A DNA stretch of 64,000 nucleotides from positions 1 through 64,000 of the forward strand of contig JBIPLJ010000012.1 of NCBI GenBank assembly GCA_044368415.1, read 5' to 3'. Below the pieces are notes generated by a model. The model saw only the letters and a program-made list of their open reading frames with translations. It did not search any database and was not told the DNA's origin. Each line of letters starts with the position of its first letter. Within the stretch, counting starts at the first letter, position 1. Origin of the DNA: UBA4615 sp044368415. GTDB taxonomy: Bacteria > Pseudomonadota > Gammaproteobacteria > Burkholderiales > Burkholderiaceae_E. The position numbers and the translations under genes are program-made. Shown piece after piece: positions 1-10,184 of this stretch.

Positions 1-60
1 CAACAGCGCGAACTGTTCGACGCCGTCGATCTGCCTGTACCCGTCAGAAACGCCCTGTAG
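1..60 (+). CDS. C-terminal end of an unidentified protein
   Basis: An open frame enters from the left edge and ends at a TAG at 58-60. Its last residues read QQRELFDAVDLPVPVRNAL. Nineteen codons are too few to assign a family. The frame phase assumes the window starts on a codon, so even its coding status is uncertain. Confidence 0.3.
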   Translation, partial: QQRELFDAVDLPVPVRNAL

Positions 61-99
61 TGCCAAAACCGTCGAGCTGAACATCGACATATCAACGAC

Positions 100-381
100 T
101 TACGCGAATATCTGTCGAACTCGGGAGGCCAGCAGCTGGCCGCTGCCATGTGCGCCGAAAGGCAGTGCCACCGGCCCATGCAGCACGCGTGCACCCATGG
201 GCAACACCTGCGGCAGCCACTGTCCCGCAGGGGCTGCCAGGTCCAGCGCCAGGGTGCGCGGTGGGTCAGCATCGGCCGGGCCGGCGCTGGCTGTCGGGAG
301 AAGCCCGAGCAGCAACGCCCAGAGCAGCAAGGCTGCCCGGCTCGAGCCGCCAACCGGCGATGGCCAGAGCCCCTGGTTCAT
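100..381 (-). CDS. small secreted hypothetical protein
   Basis: The 93-residue product has a convincing signal peptide: a short charged start, a Leu/Ala-rich core at about residues 15-28, and an A-S-A site near residue 33. The remaining 60 residues are Ala/Gly/Pro-rich with no recognised domain. The mature part is short and sits beside decayed genes, so this may be the surviving 5' part of a longer secreted protein. No function can be assigned. The signal peptide is the main argument that it is not a chance frame. Confidence 0.4.
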   Translation of the reverse strand: MNQGLWPSPVGGSSRAALLLWALLLGLLPTASAGPADADPPRTLALDLAAPAGQWLPQVLPMGARVLHGPVALPFGAHGSGQLLASRVRQIFA

Positions 382-674
382 ACCTGACGATAGGCCAGCC
401 GCAGGGCAGCAGCGGGCCAGAGCTCGTCACTGGCCGAATCGCGCGTCAGCCTCGGCCGTCCGGGTGTCATGGTGTCGGCAGCGTAACCCGAACCGTCATG
501 GGCCGCGGCGAAGATCGCGCAAACGTGACTGTGCAGGGCCCGGTGCATCGCGGGGTCAATTCAGATGGATGTTCAAGGCCTTCGGCAATCGGCACCGGAT
601 GAGCAGGGACTGCGTCACGAGCTCGCCCGCAGGCAGTCGAAGGTCAAGCCCTGCAGGCCGAACGTGTAGTCGAC

Positions 675-1415
675 GTGCAGGGCGTGTACAAGCGCTTCTG
701 TGGCATCCACGCGGTCGAGCGCGCCAGCTGCACCCTGCACGCTGGCGAGGTGGTGGGCCTGCTCGGCCACAACAGCGCTGGCAAAAGTGCGCTGATCGAG
801 CTGCTGTCGGGGGTCTACCCGCCGGACGACGGGAAGATCGTCGTGCACGGCCAGGAGCGCCGCGTCAACACGCCGCGCGAGGCCCGTGCTGCCGGCATCG
901 AGACCATCCACCAGACGTTGGCGCTGGCCAAGAACCTCGATGCGCCGTCCAACCTCTTCCTCGGCCGCGAGTTGCTGACGCCTTGGCGCCCGCTCGATGC
1001 CGACCGCATACGAGGCGCGGCAGGTCTTCCAGCGCCTGAACCCGAACCTCACCGACCTGCGCAAGCCGGTGCTAGCGATGTCCGGTGGCCCGCGGCAGAC
1101 GGTGGCGATCGCCCGCGCGCTGTACTTCAACGCGCGCGTTCTGATCATGGACGAGCCCTGCGCGGCGCTGGGGCACGCCGAGACGCGCGTGGTGATCGAC
1201 ACCATCGCGCGGCGCAAGGCGCGCGGCTCAAGGAACAGGGCATCGGCAGCTTCTTGATCAGCCATGACATGGCCGATGTGTTCGAGGTCTGCGACCGCGC
1301 CACGGTGATGAAGAACGGCCAGTTGGTCGACACCGTGAACGTCCCCGACGACACGCAGGTCGACGTGCTGGGCATGATCATCCTCGGCCAGAAACCGAAG
1401 GCGAGGGCGGTCTGA
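675..1415 (+). pseudogene. sugar ABC transporter ATP-binding protein, frameshifted
   Basis: Translation matches carbohydrate-import ATPases of the RbsA/FrcA type, but in three segments. The frame at 675 encodes a P-loop (GHNSAGKS). Homology moves to the +1 frame at about 1000-1230, carrying a signature-like MSGGPRQ and Walker B VLIMDEP. It then returns to the first frame for the H-loop region (FLISHDMADVFEVCD) and the end. At least two compensating indels, near 1005-1020 and 1215-1240, break the gene. The homology extends a few codons upstream of the GTG at 675 without a start codon, so the 5' end is lost too. No intact permease or binding-protein gene is adjacent. It is read as non-functional, although sequencing indels would look the same. 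Confidence 0.8.
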
Positions 1416-1569
1416 CGTACGCGCCGAGACGTCTTGCAGAGCTACGTAGCAGACGACATTCGGGGACAAGAGCGTCGATTCGCGCGGCCCGGTCACGAAC
1501 GATCAGTGCAACTGAACGAGGGCCGACGGTGGTGTCTCGCTGCAGAGAACGTTCGATGTTTCCGCGCCC

Positions 1570-2373
1570 TTAGCGCCATACGTACCCCAGTGCCACCAAG
1601 GCGTCGAAGCGCCCTTGTTTTTGAATTAGCGGGCTGTCTACGATCGTCGAAGACAAGTGCTCGTAGCTCAGTACCGCGCCGATGACCCAGCGGGGGTCGA
1701 TGCGGTACGAAGCGACCAGACTGGGTGCGAGCGACCAGGCGTTGCCCACGTCGTAGGCCGGCCGGCCTGGCGCCGCCTCGGCTTGGGAGACGCCACCGAA
1801 GTAGTAGTTGGCCAGCCGCCGATCGCGCCAGATTGCGCCGATTCCGGGCATGAGCATCCAGCGCTCGCCGACGAGCGGCGCCGCCCAATTGAACAACAGC
1901 TCGGTTCCCTGGCTGCGGCCGCTGATGTCGCTGCTGAAGCGTGTGGTCCACAGCCCCACCGGGCTCACGATGACTGCGCCCAGCCCGGCTTCGAGCTGCC
2001 CTTTGCGGGCCGCAAGGCCGGTCCAGGCGGGGCTGTCCGCCGGGTCGAGATTGCCCAGCCTGAAGCGCACCCGGCCGAAGAAGCTGATCGGACCTTGTTT
2101 CTCGAAGGTGTAGAACATGCGATCGCCCAGATACATCAGGCGGTCGCCGATGTAGATGCCGCCGGGTATCGCCAGCTTCGAGGCCGCCCCCGCGCTGTAC
2201 GGCGATGATCCTGCATACGCCGCGCCGCCAATGGTCCAACCTGGCGGCACAGGCGAGGAATCGCGGTTGCCCAGAAACTGCTGGATGGCATCCAGCCCTT
2301 CGGCATGAGTGGTCTGACTGAGCACGGTCAGCGCGGCGGCGGCACAGCGCAAGAGGAAGGCAGTTCGGTCCAT
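1570..2373 (-). CDS. MipA/OmpV family outer membrane protein
   Basis: The 267-residue protein has a cleavable signal peptide (cut after about residue 24, T-H-A/E). The rest alternates in the way expected of a beta-barrel, with typical OmpV/MipA features such as the early GGAAYAGSSPYSAG loop and the AGLGAVIVSPVGLWTTRF strand-turn-strand region. MipA was described in E. coli as a scaffold linking MltA and PBP1b, and other members are porin-like or antigenic. Length fits the family (about 250-270). It stands alone between a broken ABC ATPase and a broken phosphodiesterase, so its partner and inducer are unknown. The family call is secure; the function is not. Confidence 0.85.
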   Translation of the reverse strand: MDRTAFLLRCAAAALTVLSQTTHAEGLDAIQQFLGNRDSSPVPPGWTIGGAAYAGSSPYSAGAASKLAIPGGIYIGDRLMYLGDRMFYTFEKQGPISFFGRVRFRLGNLDPADSPAWTGLAARKGQLEAGLGAVIVSPVGLWTTRFSSDISGRSQGTELLFNWAAPLVGERWMLMPGIGAIWRDRRLANYYFGGVSQAEAAPGRPAYDVGNAWSLAPSLVASYRIDPRWVIGAVLSYEHLSSTIVDSPLIQKQGRFDALVALGYVWR

Positions 2374-2480
2374 TTCCGAACGCTACACGAAGACGCCGGG
2401 GCGGGTAAGTCACGCATCAGCGCGATGCTGGGGGGGCACCTCTCGCCGATTGAGTGGTGACGTGATGACTGACGCGCTGA

Positions 2481-2845
2481 GACTCGACCTACTTTGAGGT
2501 CTTGTTCGGCGCCAATGTGTTTGAGGACAAGCGGGTGGCCACGCTGAATGCGGCCTACAGCAACTCGGCGAGTGCGCCGGTGTTCATCCGGTACTTCGAG
2601 GTCAGCAACCGGCAGAACCTCAACACCAAGACCTCAATGACCGCCGGGTCGACGGCAGCACGGGTGTGGTCGGGCTGGCCCACAAAAAGGGCTTGATGGT
2701 TCACACCTGGACCTTCCGCAGCGATGCCAGGGGCGACGGCTTTGCCGACCCGAAGGCCGAGATGCAGTACTACATGAAGCTCGGCGTGGACGGCCTGTTC
2801 ACCGACTTCGCGGAGACCGGCGTTGCAGCGCTGAAAGGTCTCTGA
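2481..2845 (+). pseudogene. glycerophosphodiester phosphodiesterase remnant
   Basis: Two frames carry the C-terminal half of a GlpQ-type phosphodiesterase. The first, up to about 2635, has APVFIRYFEVSNRQNLN, corresponding to the conserved FIQSFE strand. The second, from about 2640 to the TGA at 2843, has KKGLMVHTWTFRSDA and KLGVDGLFTDFAETGVAAL, the final TIM-barrel strands. The catalytic N-terminal part (HRGxxxxxPENT) is missing, as is the stretch between the two segments. This is a deleted and frameshifted relic. Confidence 0.75.
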
Positions 2846-2894
2846 TCGGATGCGCAGCCGGATCAGCGATCCGGCTGCACCGCGCCACTCGGTC

Positions 2895-3545
2895 TCAATA
2901 CAGGCTGCCGCGCTGGCGTTCTCTCAGGATGGCGTCATACGCGGCGCCATCGATCGCCTCTTGACTCAGTGTGCCTAGGATGTCTCCGGCCGTGGGCAAA
3001 CGACTGAGGTCGGTTAGCGCGTCCACAGGCCACAGCTTCGAGCGCATGATGGCCCGCGCACACTGGAAATAGACGCTGCGCACCGAGATCACCAGCACCG
3101 AGCGCGGTAGCGCGGAGCCCACGGCAAAATGCGCCAGCAGCGCAGGCGCCGTGCTGATGCGGGCTGTGCCGTTGACGCGCAAGGTCTCTCCGGACCCTGG
3201 AATCAGGAAAAGCAAGGCGACTGCGGGGTCGTTCAGGAGGTTTCGCAGGCTGTCGATGCGGTTGTTGCCGCGACGGTCAGGCAACAGCAGCGTGTGCACA
3301 TCGGCCACTTCGATGAAGCCGGGTGCGTCACCGCGCGGCGAGGTGTCCAGGCCCTGAGGGCCGCGTGTCGCCAACACGGCAAAGGGTGAGGCCTCGATGT
3401 AGGGCCGGTAGAGCGGGTGGATGTGGTCGCTGACTTTGGCCAGCGAGCTATCACCAGGCTGGCCGTAGAGTTCGGTCAGCGCTTCCGACTGGATCACGTC
3501 ATGCCGGTCATCCAGCCATGCAGAAGGTGGCAGCGGGTTCGACAT
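2895..3545 (-). CDS. pyridoxamine 5'-phosphate oxidase-like FMN-binding protein
   Basis: The 216-residue protein has the split-barrel fold of PNPOx-like flavoproteins, closest to the MSMEG_1061-type family. Its body runs from YIEASPFAVLATRGPQGLD through SPRGDAPGFIEV and LLLPDRRGNNRIDSLRNLL to the late ARAIMRSKLW segment. These motifs form the FMN phosphate site and dimer interface in the family. Members may bind FMN, F420 or heme, and the substrate is unknown. The ATG at 3545 was chosen because homology begins there; an upstream extension to 3632 is low-complexity and overlaps the antitoxin relic. It is a single gene with no visible operon partner. Confidence 0.8.
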   Translation of the reverse strand: MSNPLPPSAWLDDRHDVIQSEALTELYGQPGDSSLAKVSDHIHPLYRPYIEASPFAVLATRGPQGLDTSPRGDAPGFIEVADVHTLLLPDRRGNNRIDSLRNLLNDPAVALLFLIPGSGETLRVNGTARISTAPALLAHFAVGSALPRSVLVISVRSVYFQCARAIMRSKLWPVDALTDLSRLPTAGDILGTLSQEAIDGAAYDAILRERQRGSLY

Positions 3546-3555
3546 AGGCTGAGTC

Positions 3556-3759
3556 TCAGGCGGCCAGCGCAAGCGGCTGGACCACTTTGGTGATGGCCTT
3601 GCCGTTGTCGAGCTCGGCCGCTCTAGGTGCACTCGCTGAGGCGCGAGTCAAGCTCATGCCGGGCGATGGCCGCGGCGCGCACGCTGACGCCCAGGGGCTT
3701 GATGTGTGCTCCAGCAAGATTTCACCTCGGTGGACAGGACGCGCCTCGTCTTTGAACAT
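3556..3759 (-). pseudogene. HigA-type XRE antitoxin remnant
   Basis: The frame opens with MFKDEARPVHRGEILLEH after a good ribosome binding site (AAGGGAG, about 6 bases before ATG). This is the typical start of HigA/VapI antitoxins (RPxHPGEILxE). After EH the homology moves to another frame, giving IKPLGVSVRAAAIARHELD, the first helices of the helix-turn-helix. A further shift gives ELDNGKAITKV, which resembles the conserved NGKRAIT end of that domain. No HigB-like toxin gene is visible next to it. It is a broken toxin-antitoxin relic. Confidence 0.55.
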
Positions 3760-3843
3760 GATGCACTCCCTTGGCGTTCACGACTTGAATGTCGGTGAAG
3801 ACGTTCATCGCATCCTTGATGCTGTTGTTGCCCTTGGCCATGT

Positions 3844-4097
3844 CCGCGACATCAGCCGAAACCCAAGGATGGAGCCCGCCGATGCCGCGCGCGGTCCTGG
3901 AACACGGTGATCGGGTTCAGGTCCTCGCGCGCCGAATTTTAGCTCAGCGTGAACGCGGGGCCGACCCTGTTCGGCAGCCCTGCGTTCAGCGGTCGCACGT
4001 CCTGGATGAATGGGTTGTGCAGGCCGCGGTTGAAGTGGGCGCTATACAGCGTCCCCGTGCTCATGCCCATCAGACGGTGTTTCGTCTCAGGCGTCAT
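3844..4097 (-). pseudogene. RraA-like family protein, truncated and frameshifted
   Basis: The N-terminus is intact for 52 codons: MTPETKHRLMGMSTGTLYSA, then PLNAGLPNRVGPAFT, the usual start of RraA-like (regulator of RNase E/HMG aldolase-like) proteins. It stops at 3939 where homologues continue with LRYIPAREDL. The ensuing residues (AREDLNPITVFQD, then GSILGFRLMSR) occur in shifted frames with much of the middle deleted. It starts 11 bases after the dehydratase stop on the same strand, so it was once the second gene of that operon. RraA-like proteins often accompany sugar-acid dehydratases, where they can act as aldolases. Confidence 0.7.
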
Positions 4098-4108
4098 CGT
4101 CGCGGGCC

Positions 4109-5845
<1,737 letters not shown>

Positions 5846-6105
5846 GAGCGGGTCTCTCGTGGGGGCTCGTCCAATTCGGGATGGTAGCCCCGACGGGCCC
5901 ACAGGGATTTCAGGCGGGCGCACGACGGCCTAAGGGGCTGGTTTGCGCGGGGACCGCCATCCGGGAGGGCCGCCCCCCGTCGGCTGCCCCGGGGCATGGG
6001 TAACGTGGCTGGTCGTTTCGCAAGACCCAACCCTCGGGCGGACTCGATGCCGACCCGACAATCGCAAAGGGTCGCCACAGGGGTCCGAACGCAGGCCGCC
6101 GGGCC

Positions 6106-6486
6106 TCAGCGCATCGAACTCAGCCCGAAGAGGTTTCCTTCGGTGTCGGCGCACAGCGCGACCCAGCCGAACTCGCCGATGGAGAACTTGGGGCGCAGCA
6201 AGCGCCCGCCGGCCGCCGCCACGCGGGCGGCTTCTTCGGCGCAGTCGTCCACACTGAAGTAGATCAAGGTGCCGCCAGGTCCCGGGCGGCCATGGGGCGA
6301 GCGCACCAACGCACCGCCAGCGCCGTATGCGCTCATGTCGGCGGGAAAGCTGCGCATCAGTGTTTCGCCGGTCGGGTCCCCGATCGGGACCAGTCGGCGC
6401 TGAAAGACGGTCTCGTAGAACGTGGTGGCGCGGTCGATGTCTTCGACGTACAGGTCGAACCAGCCGATCGCGTTGGGTGTGTGCAT
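6106..6486 (-). CDS. VOC family protein
   Basis: This 126-residue single-domain protein has the vicinal-oxygen-chelate fold. It shows IGWFDLYVEDIDRATTFYETVF at the start of one beta-alpha-beta module and FSVDDCAEEAARVAAAGG followed by GWVALCADTEGNLFGL in the second. The N-terminal sequence and ending are typical of the YdcJ/glyoxalase-like group that includes lactoylglutathione lyase relatives and bleomycin-binding proteins. Small VOC proteins of this kind usually have no known substrate. It ends a two-gene minus-strand group, 33 bases after the AraC-type regulator, so co-transcription is plausible. Confidence 0.8.
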   Translation of the reverse strand: MHTPNAIGWFDLYVEDIDRATTFYETVFQRRLVPIGDPTGETLMRSFPADMSAYGAGGALVRSPHGRPGPGGTLIYFSVDDCAEEAARVAAAGGRLLRPKFSIGEFGWVALCADTEGNLFGLSSMR

Positions 6487-6519
6487 CGCTTGCTCCTCAG
6501 TGATGAGTGAGCGGCCACC

Positions 6520-7302
6520 TTAGTCAACGTCTGCATCGTCGTCTTGTGGAAATCGGACACCGAATGCCTTGCGGTACTGGCCTGGCGTGTAACCCGTGGC
6601 CTGCCGGAACGCATGCGTGTAGTGGGACTGGTCGGCGTACAGGTCGAGATGGTGGCGGCGGAAGGACTGCTGCAGCCGCAGTACCTTGAGCAGGTCATGG
6701 GGCGCGAACCCGGTGATCTGCCGCAGCGTGCGCTGCAACTGCCGGGTCGACAGGCCTGCCAGCGCCGCGATGTCGGCCACCGATCGAATGGCGTCAAGTC
6801 GCGACAGGATGGCGGCCGTGAGCGGATGGCCTCGCACCTGTCCGTGCGCCACACACCACCGCACCAGGTCAGCCAGAACCGAACCCATCGCGTCGAAGGT
6901 CAGCCCCGCCAGTTGCCGGTTGGTGCGGAGCAAAGGCAGAGCGCCCTGGTAAGCGGCGCCAACGTAGCGGTCCTGGATCTCGCCTCGGTCACCCTGCCAA
7001 GCCCCCGGAAAGAACTGCACCCCCACGTAGTGGAAGACAGTTCCCAGGTTGAGTGCGGTGGCCTCGGTCTGCAAGGCCGTGACCCCGGCCACCTCGGTAT
7101 CGATCTGGTTGAACAGCAGGTTCACGCAGGCGTCCGGCACCGCGTGGTAGAGGAAGTCGGCCGGCAATGGAGCCAGCGTGCGCAACGCCCAGAACACATG
7201 CACGACCTCGGCCAGGTCGTGAGGCGGCGGCTGCTCGGTATAGCGCACTGCGGCACCGCGCTGAGAGAACCCGTCGACGACCGGGGAGTACAGAATGGGC
7301 AT
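6520..7302 (-). CDS. AraC-family transcriptional regulator
   Basis: The 260-residue regulator has an N-terminal ligand domain (about residues 15-140; the DUF6597 type, with HAVPDACVNLLFNQ and VGVQFFPGAW). The C-terminal AraC/XylS DNA-binding domain has a first helix-turn-helix at about 174-195 (SVADIAALAGLSTRQLQRTL) and a second at 222-243, with the signature YTHAFRQATGYTPGQYRK. The ATG at 7302 gives the standard start; a frame reaching 7329 adds nine unlikely residues. It is upstream of and co-oriented with the VOC gene, which may be its target. The effector is unknown. Confidence 0.88.
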   Translation of the reverse strand: MPILYSPVVDGFSQRGAAVRYTEQPPPHDLAEVVHVFWALRTLAPLPADFLYHAVPDACVNLLFNQIDTEVAGVTALQTEATALNLGTVFHYVGVQFFPGAWQGDRGEIQDRYVGAAYQGALPLLRTNRQLAGLTFDAMGSVLADLVRWCVAHGQVRGHPLTAAILSRLDAIRSVADIAALAGLSTRQLQRTLRQITGFAPHDLLKVLRLQQSFRRHHLDLYADQSHYTHAFRQATGYTPGQYRKAFGVRFPQDDDADVD

Positions 7303-7359
7303 CAAGGTCTCCTCAGCGCGGTGTACCAACCCCAGCGCGGCGGCCGAAGCGTGTCCCAG

Positions 7360-7650
7360 TCAGTCGCCCACCTCTTTCTGGTGCCGTACGGCGAGGATCG
7401 TGACGGCATCCGAGTCGATGCTGTAGCGGGCCACATAGCCGCTATCGCCGAAGTCAATGACCCACTCCCGGAACTCGGCGGGCATGTCCTCGATGGGGCG
7501 GCCGACACCGTGCTGTTGTCCGAGCATACTCACGCCGCGGCGGACAGCCTTCAGCGCCCGTTTGGCGGCGTCGAGGGTCTTGGGAGCGAGGCAGCGATAG
7601 AGGCGCTGCACATCGAGCAGGGCCGGTTGTGACCAGATCAGGCGTGACAT
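7360..7650 (-). CDS. type II toxin, RelE/ParE family
   Basis: The 96-residue toxin-like protein has the RelE/ParE fold pattern: an N-terminal strand and helix (IWSQPALLDVQRLYRCL), a central GRPIEDMPAEFREWVIDFGDSGY segment, and a final strand AVTILAVRHQKEVG. The conserved basic region and the AVRHQKE ending match ParE-like toxins that act on gyrase or on ribosome-bound mRNA. The gene overlaps the antitoxin by 13 bases, the usual antitoxin-first order. Whether it poisons gyrase or cuts RNA cannot be told from sequence. Confidence 0.85.
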   Translation of the reverse strand: MSRLIWSQPALLDVQRLYRCLAPKTLDAAKRALKAVRRGVSMLGQQHGVGRPIEDMPAEFREWVIDFGDSGYVARYSIDSDAVTILAVRHQKEVGD

Positions 7651-7928
7651 GCCGGAGGTTCGATGTCGTTGCCCTGTTCGAGCTCCGCAAGCCAGGCATC
7701 GGCCTCATCGGCGGTCACATGCAGTCCGGTGCTGCGGTACGCTTCCCAGGCTTTGAGGGTGTCCTGGCGGAAGGCCTCGCGCTTTTCCTCGCGATCCACG
7801 TACTGAGTGATTGCCTCTCGCATCAGCCAATGCGACGTGCGACGGCGTGCGTCGGCCAGTCGCTTCACACGGGCCTTGGTGTCCTCGTCGATTTTGATCG
7901 ACACAGGGCGAACGGCAGCAGCGGTCAT
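7638..7928 (-). CDS. ribbon-helix-helix antitoxin (CopG/ParD type)
   Basis: The 96-residue antitoxin has an N-terminal ribbon-helix-helix DNA-binding domain (about residues 7-50: RPVSIKIDEDTKARVKRLAD, then RRRTSHWLMREAITQYVDRE). The acidic C-terminal tail (about 55-90, with TADEADAWLAELEQG) would bind and neutralise the toxin. The tail motif is common in ParD/RelB-type partners. As first gene of the pair it is expected to repress its own promoter in 7929-7990, which includes a local AT-rich stretch (AGTATTACCTTACC). Confidence 0.88.
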   Translation of the reverse strand: MTAAAVRPVSIKIDEDTKARVKRLADARRRTSHWLMREAITQYVDREEKREAFRQDTLKAWEAYRSTGLHVTADEADAWLAELEQGNDIEPPACHA

Positions 7929-8022
7929 GGCGACCTACGCCAAAGTATCGTTGAGTATTACCTTACCGTACTTGCCGCTGTGGCGTGCCATCCACTGAAG
8001 CGAGAGACCCCCCGAGACGCCG

Positions 8023-8811
8023 ATGACAGCCACCGTCCCAGAGTTCACCGTCGAGCCGATCGTCGAAGGCGCGGTCTTCACGATCGACCGGCCCGCCAAG
8101 CTCAACGCGCTGACCCAGCCGGTGCTGCTCGGACTGGCCGAGACCCTCGATGCGCTCGAGTCGCGCGGCGCGCGGCTGCTGGTGGTGACCGGGCGCGGCG
8201 AGCGCGCGTTCTGCGCCGGCACCGACCTCGGCGAGCTGCAGGGCCTGGACATGGCCGCGCGCATGGCCAAGACGGACATGGCGCGCGAGCTGCTGGTGAG
8301 GCTGTCGCGCTCGCCGCTGGTATCGGTCGCGGCGGTCAACGGTCTCGCATACGGCGGCGGCCTGGAGCTCGCGATGGCCTGCACGCTGCGCATCGCCGCG
8401 CCGCAGGTGAACGTGTCGCTGCCCGAGGTCAAGCTCGGGCTGCTGCCGGCCTACGCGGGCACGCAGTTCCTGCCGGCGCTGGTCGGCCCCGGGCGCGCCC
8501 TCGAGATGATGCTCACCGGCCGCGTGGTTGCCGCCGACGAGGCGCTCGCGATGGGGCTGCTGCACCGGATCTCGGCCGCCGATGTGCCGCTGCTCGCGCA
8601 GGCGCTGGCCTTCGGCCGAGAGGTCAGCGCACACGCGCCCTCGGCGATCGCCGCGATCCGCGCCTGTGTCGGCGCCGCCGGCGCGACGGTGACCGACGCG
8701 GGCCTCGCCGTAGAGGCCGCGCAGGTCCGCGCGAACTTCGACCATCCGGATGCGCGCGAGGGCGTCGCCGCCTTCCTGGAGAAGCGCCCACCGCGGTTCG
8801 GGCGCGGCTGA
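8023..8811 (+). CDS. enoyl-CoA hydratase/isomerase family protein
   Basis: The 262-residue crotonase-fold protein has the two oxyanion-hole segments: CAGTDLGE at about 64-71 and AYGGGLELAMA at about 109-119. A conserved glutamate lies in LPEVKLGLLPAYAGTQ (E134). The second glutamate of true hydratases (about ten residues earlier in rat numbering) is not clearly placed, so isomerase, hydratase and hydrolase activities all remain possible. It stands alone on the plus strand, about 120 bases before the DUF898 gene. It probably acts on a CoA thioester in fatty-acid or aromatic breakdown. Confidence 0.85.
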   Translation: MTATVPEFTVEPIVEGAVFTIDRPAKLNALTQPVLLGLAETLDALESRGARLLVVTGRGERAFCAGTDLGELQGLDMAARMAKTDMARELLVRLSRSPLVSVAAVNGLAYGGGLELAMACTLRIAAPQVNVSLPEVKLGLLPAYAGTQFLPALVGPGRALEMMLTGRVVAADEALAMGLLHRISAADVPLLAQALAFGREVSAHAPSAIAAIRACVGAAGATVTDAGLAVEAAQVRANFDHPDAREGVAAFLEKRPPRFGRG

Positions 8812-8929
8812 AGCGCGCGTCCGAGCGCGCGGCCGTCCGTCGGTCCGCATCGTCCGCCGTGCCGCGGCGGAGCAGGGCGGGGACGGCCCCGGGGCTAGCG
8901 TCGTTAGGGTTCTGTCCCAAGACACCCAC

Positions 8930-10180
8930 ATGATGACACCGCAGCCTGCCGCAGCGCCGATCCCGCAACCGTCCGCCGTCGGCGCGCCGTCCGACGTCGA
9001 GGCCTACCCCGTTGTGTTCTCGGGCCAGGGCGGTGAGTACTTCCGCGTCTGGATCGTCAACGTCCTGCTCAAGGTGATCACGGTCGGCTTGTACACGCCC
9101 TGGGCGCGTCGGCGCACGGCCCGTTACTTCTACGACCACACGGTGCTGGCGGGGCACCCGCTGGAGTTCACCGCGCCGATCCGAAAGATGGTGTTCGGAT
9201 TCTTCGTGTTCGTCGGGCTGTACTTGGCCTTCGAGATCGCGAGCTGGGCAGGCCAGGACCTCGCTGTCGCCGTGATGATCGCCGGCGCGGCGGCTCTGGC
9301 CCCGTTGTGGTGGGCCGGCGCGATGCGATTCCGCCTGGGCAGCACGCGGTGGCGTGGGCTGCAGTTCCGCTTCGAGGCGAGCTGGAAGGAGGTCTACGTC
9401 GCGAGCTGGCCGGTCTTCGCGGTCGCGGGCATGTGGATCGTGCTGACCTTCGCCGTCGACCCGACTGCGCGGGTTCGGGATGCATTGGACCCGAAGCGTT
9501 CCGGTATCCACCCGGGGCACTGGGCGCTGCTGGCCTGTGCCCTCGCCGCAAGTCTCGCGGGCTTCGTCCGGCTCGAGTTCAACTACACGCGCCTGCAGTT
9601 CCTGCGCGGCGGCTTCGGCGGGCAGGCGGGCCGCTGGAAGCCCTCGTACCGCGCGTTCGTCCGCGTCTGGCTGGTGAGCGTCGGGGTGTTCCTGGCCTGT
9701 TCGCTGGTGCTGGTGCTGCTGCTGGTGCTGGTGCTGCTGCTGGCGGGGGGCGGGTTGGGTCCGCTGGACATCGCGGTGGCCAGCGGTGGACTGGGGGGCG
9801 CATGGATCATCGTGCTCGCGATGCTGGTGCTTGTCCCGCTGGCCGTATTCATGGCGTCCGCGCCGGCACGGGCCTGGCGTGAGGCCAGCGTGTTCGCGCT
9901 GGTGTGGAGCGGCGTCGGGCTCGGTCGGATCGCGCGCGTGCGCTCGACGCTCGATCCCTGGCGCTTCGTGCGGCTGCGGGTGACGAACACGATCCTGACG
10001 CTCCTGACGCTCGGCTTCTACCGGCCGTTCGCGAAGGTCAGCGAGTACCGCATGAAGACCGAGTCGGTGACCGTGTATGTCCACGGTGACCTCGACGCCC
10101 TCGTCGACCGGCTCGAGCGCGTGCAGGGCGGACTCGCCGACGTGCTGGCCGACGCCGTCGGGCTGGACCTGGTGGGCTGA
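8930..10180 (+). CDS. DUF898 (YjgN-like) membrane protein
   Basis: The 416-residue protein is a polytopic inner-membrane protein of the DUF898/YjgN family. The hallmark segments are YFRVWIVNVLLKVITVGLYT followed by PWARRRTARYFYDHT near the start, and again TNTILTLLTLGFYRPFAKVSEYR near residue 360; the repeated pattern suggests an internal duplication. Roughly seven hydrophobic segments are visible, one an almost pure Leu/Val stretch near 255-272. Function is unknown. It is followed after four bases by the M48 peptidase gene, a pairing that suggests a shared membrane-associated job. The tandem ATGs at 8930 and 8933 are equivalent starts. Confidence 0.85.
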   Translation: MMTPQPAAAPIPQPSAVGAPSDVEAYPVVFSGQGGEYFRVWIVNVLLKVITVGLYTPWARRRTARYFYDHTVLAGHPLEFTAPIRKMVFGFFVFVGLYLAFEIASWAGQDLAVAVMIAGAAALAPLWWAGAMRFRLGSTRWRGLQFRFEASWKEVYVASWPVFAVAGMWIVLTFAVDPTARVRDALDPKRSGIHPGHWALLACALAASLAGFVRLEFNYTRLQFLRGGFGGQAGRWKPSYRAFVRVWLVSVGVFLACSLVLVLLLVLVLLLAGGGLGPLDIAVASGGLGGAWIIVLAMLVLVPLAVFMASAPARAWREASVFALVWSGVGLGRIARVRSTLDPWRFVRLRVTNTILTLLTLGFYRPFAKVSEYRMKTESVTVYVHGDLDALVDRLERVQGGLADVLADAVGLDLVG

Positions 10181-10184
10181 CCAC

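Noticed and set aside
3556..3759. The ELDNGKAI stretch as the start of an aldehyde dehydrogenase.
   Set aside because: It resembles the ALDH LDNGKP motif, but the preceding RPVHRGEILLEH start and the helix-turn-helix-like segment in the other frame fit a HigA antitoxin better.
9700..9760. Leu/Val-coding CTGGTGCTGCTG run as a mobile or regulatory repeat.
   Set aside because: It encodes a membrane helix of the DUF898 protein; the repetition follows from the residues.
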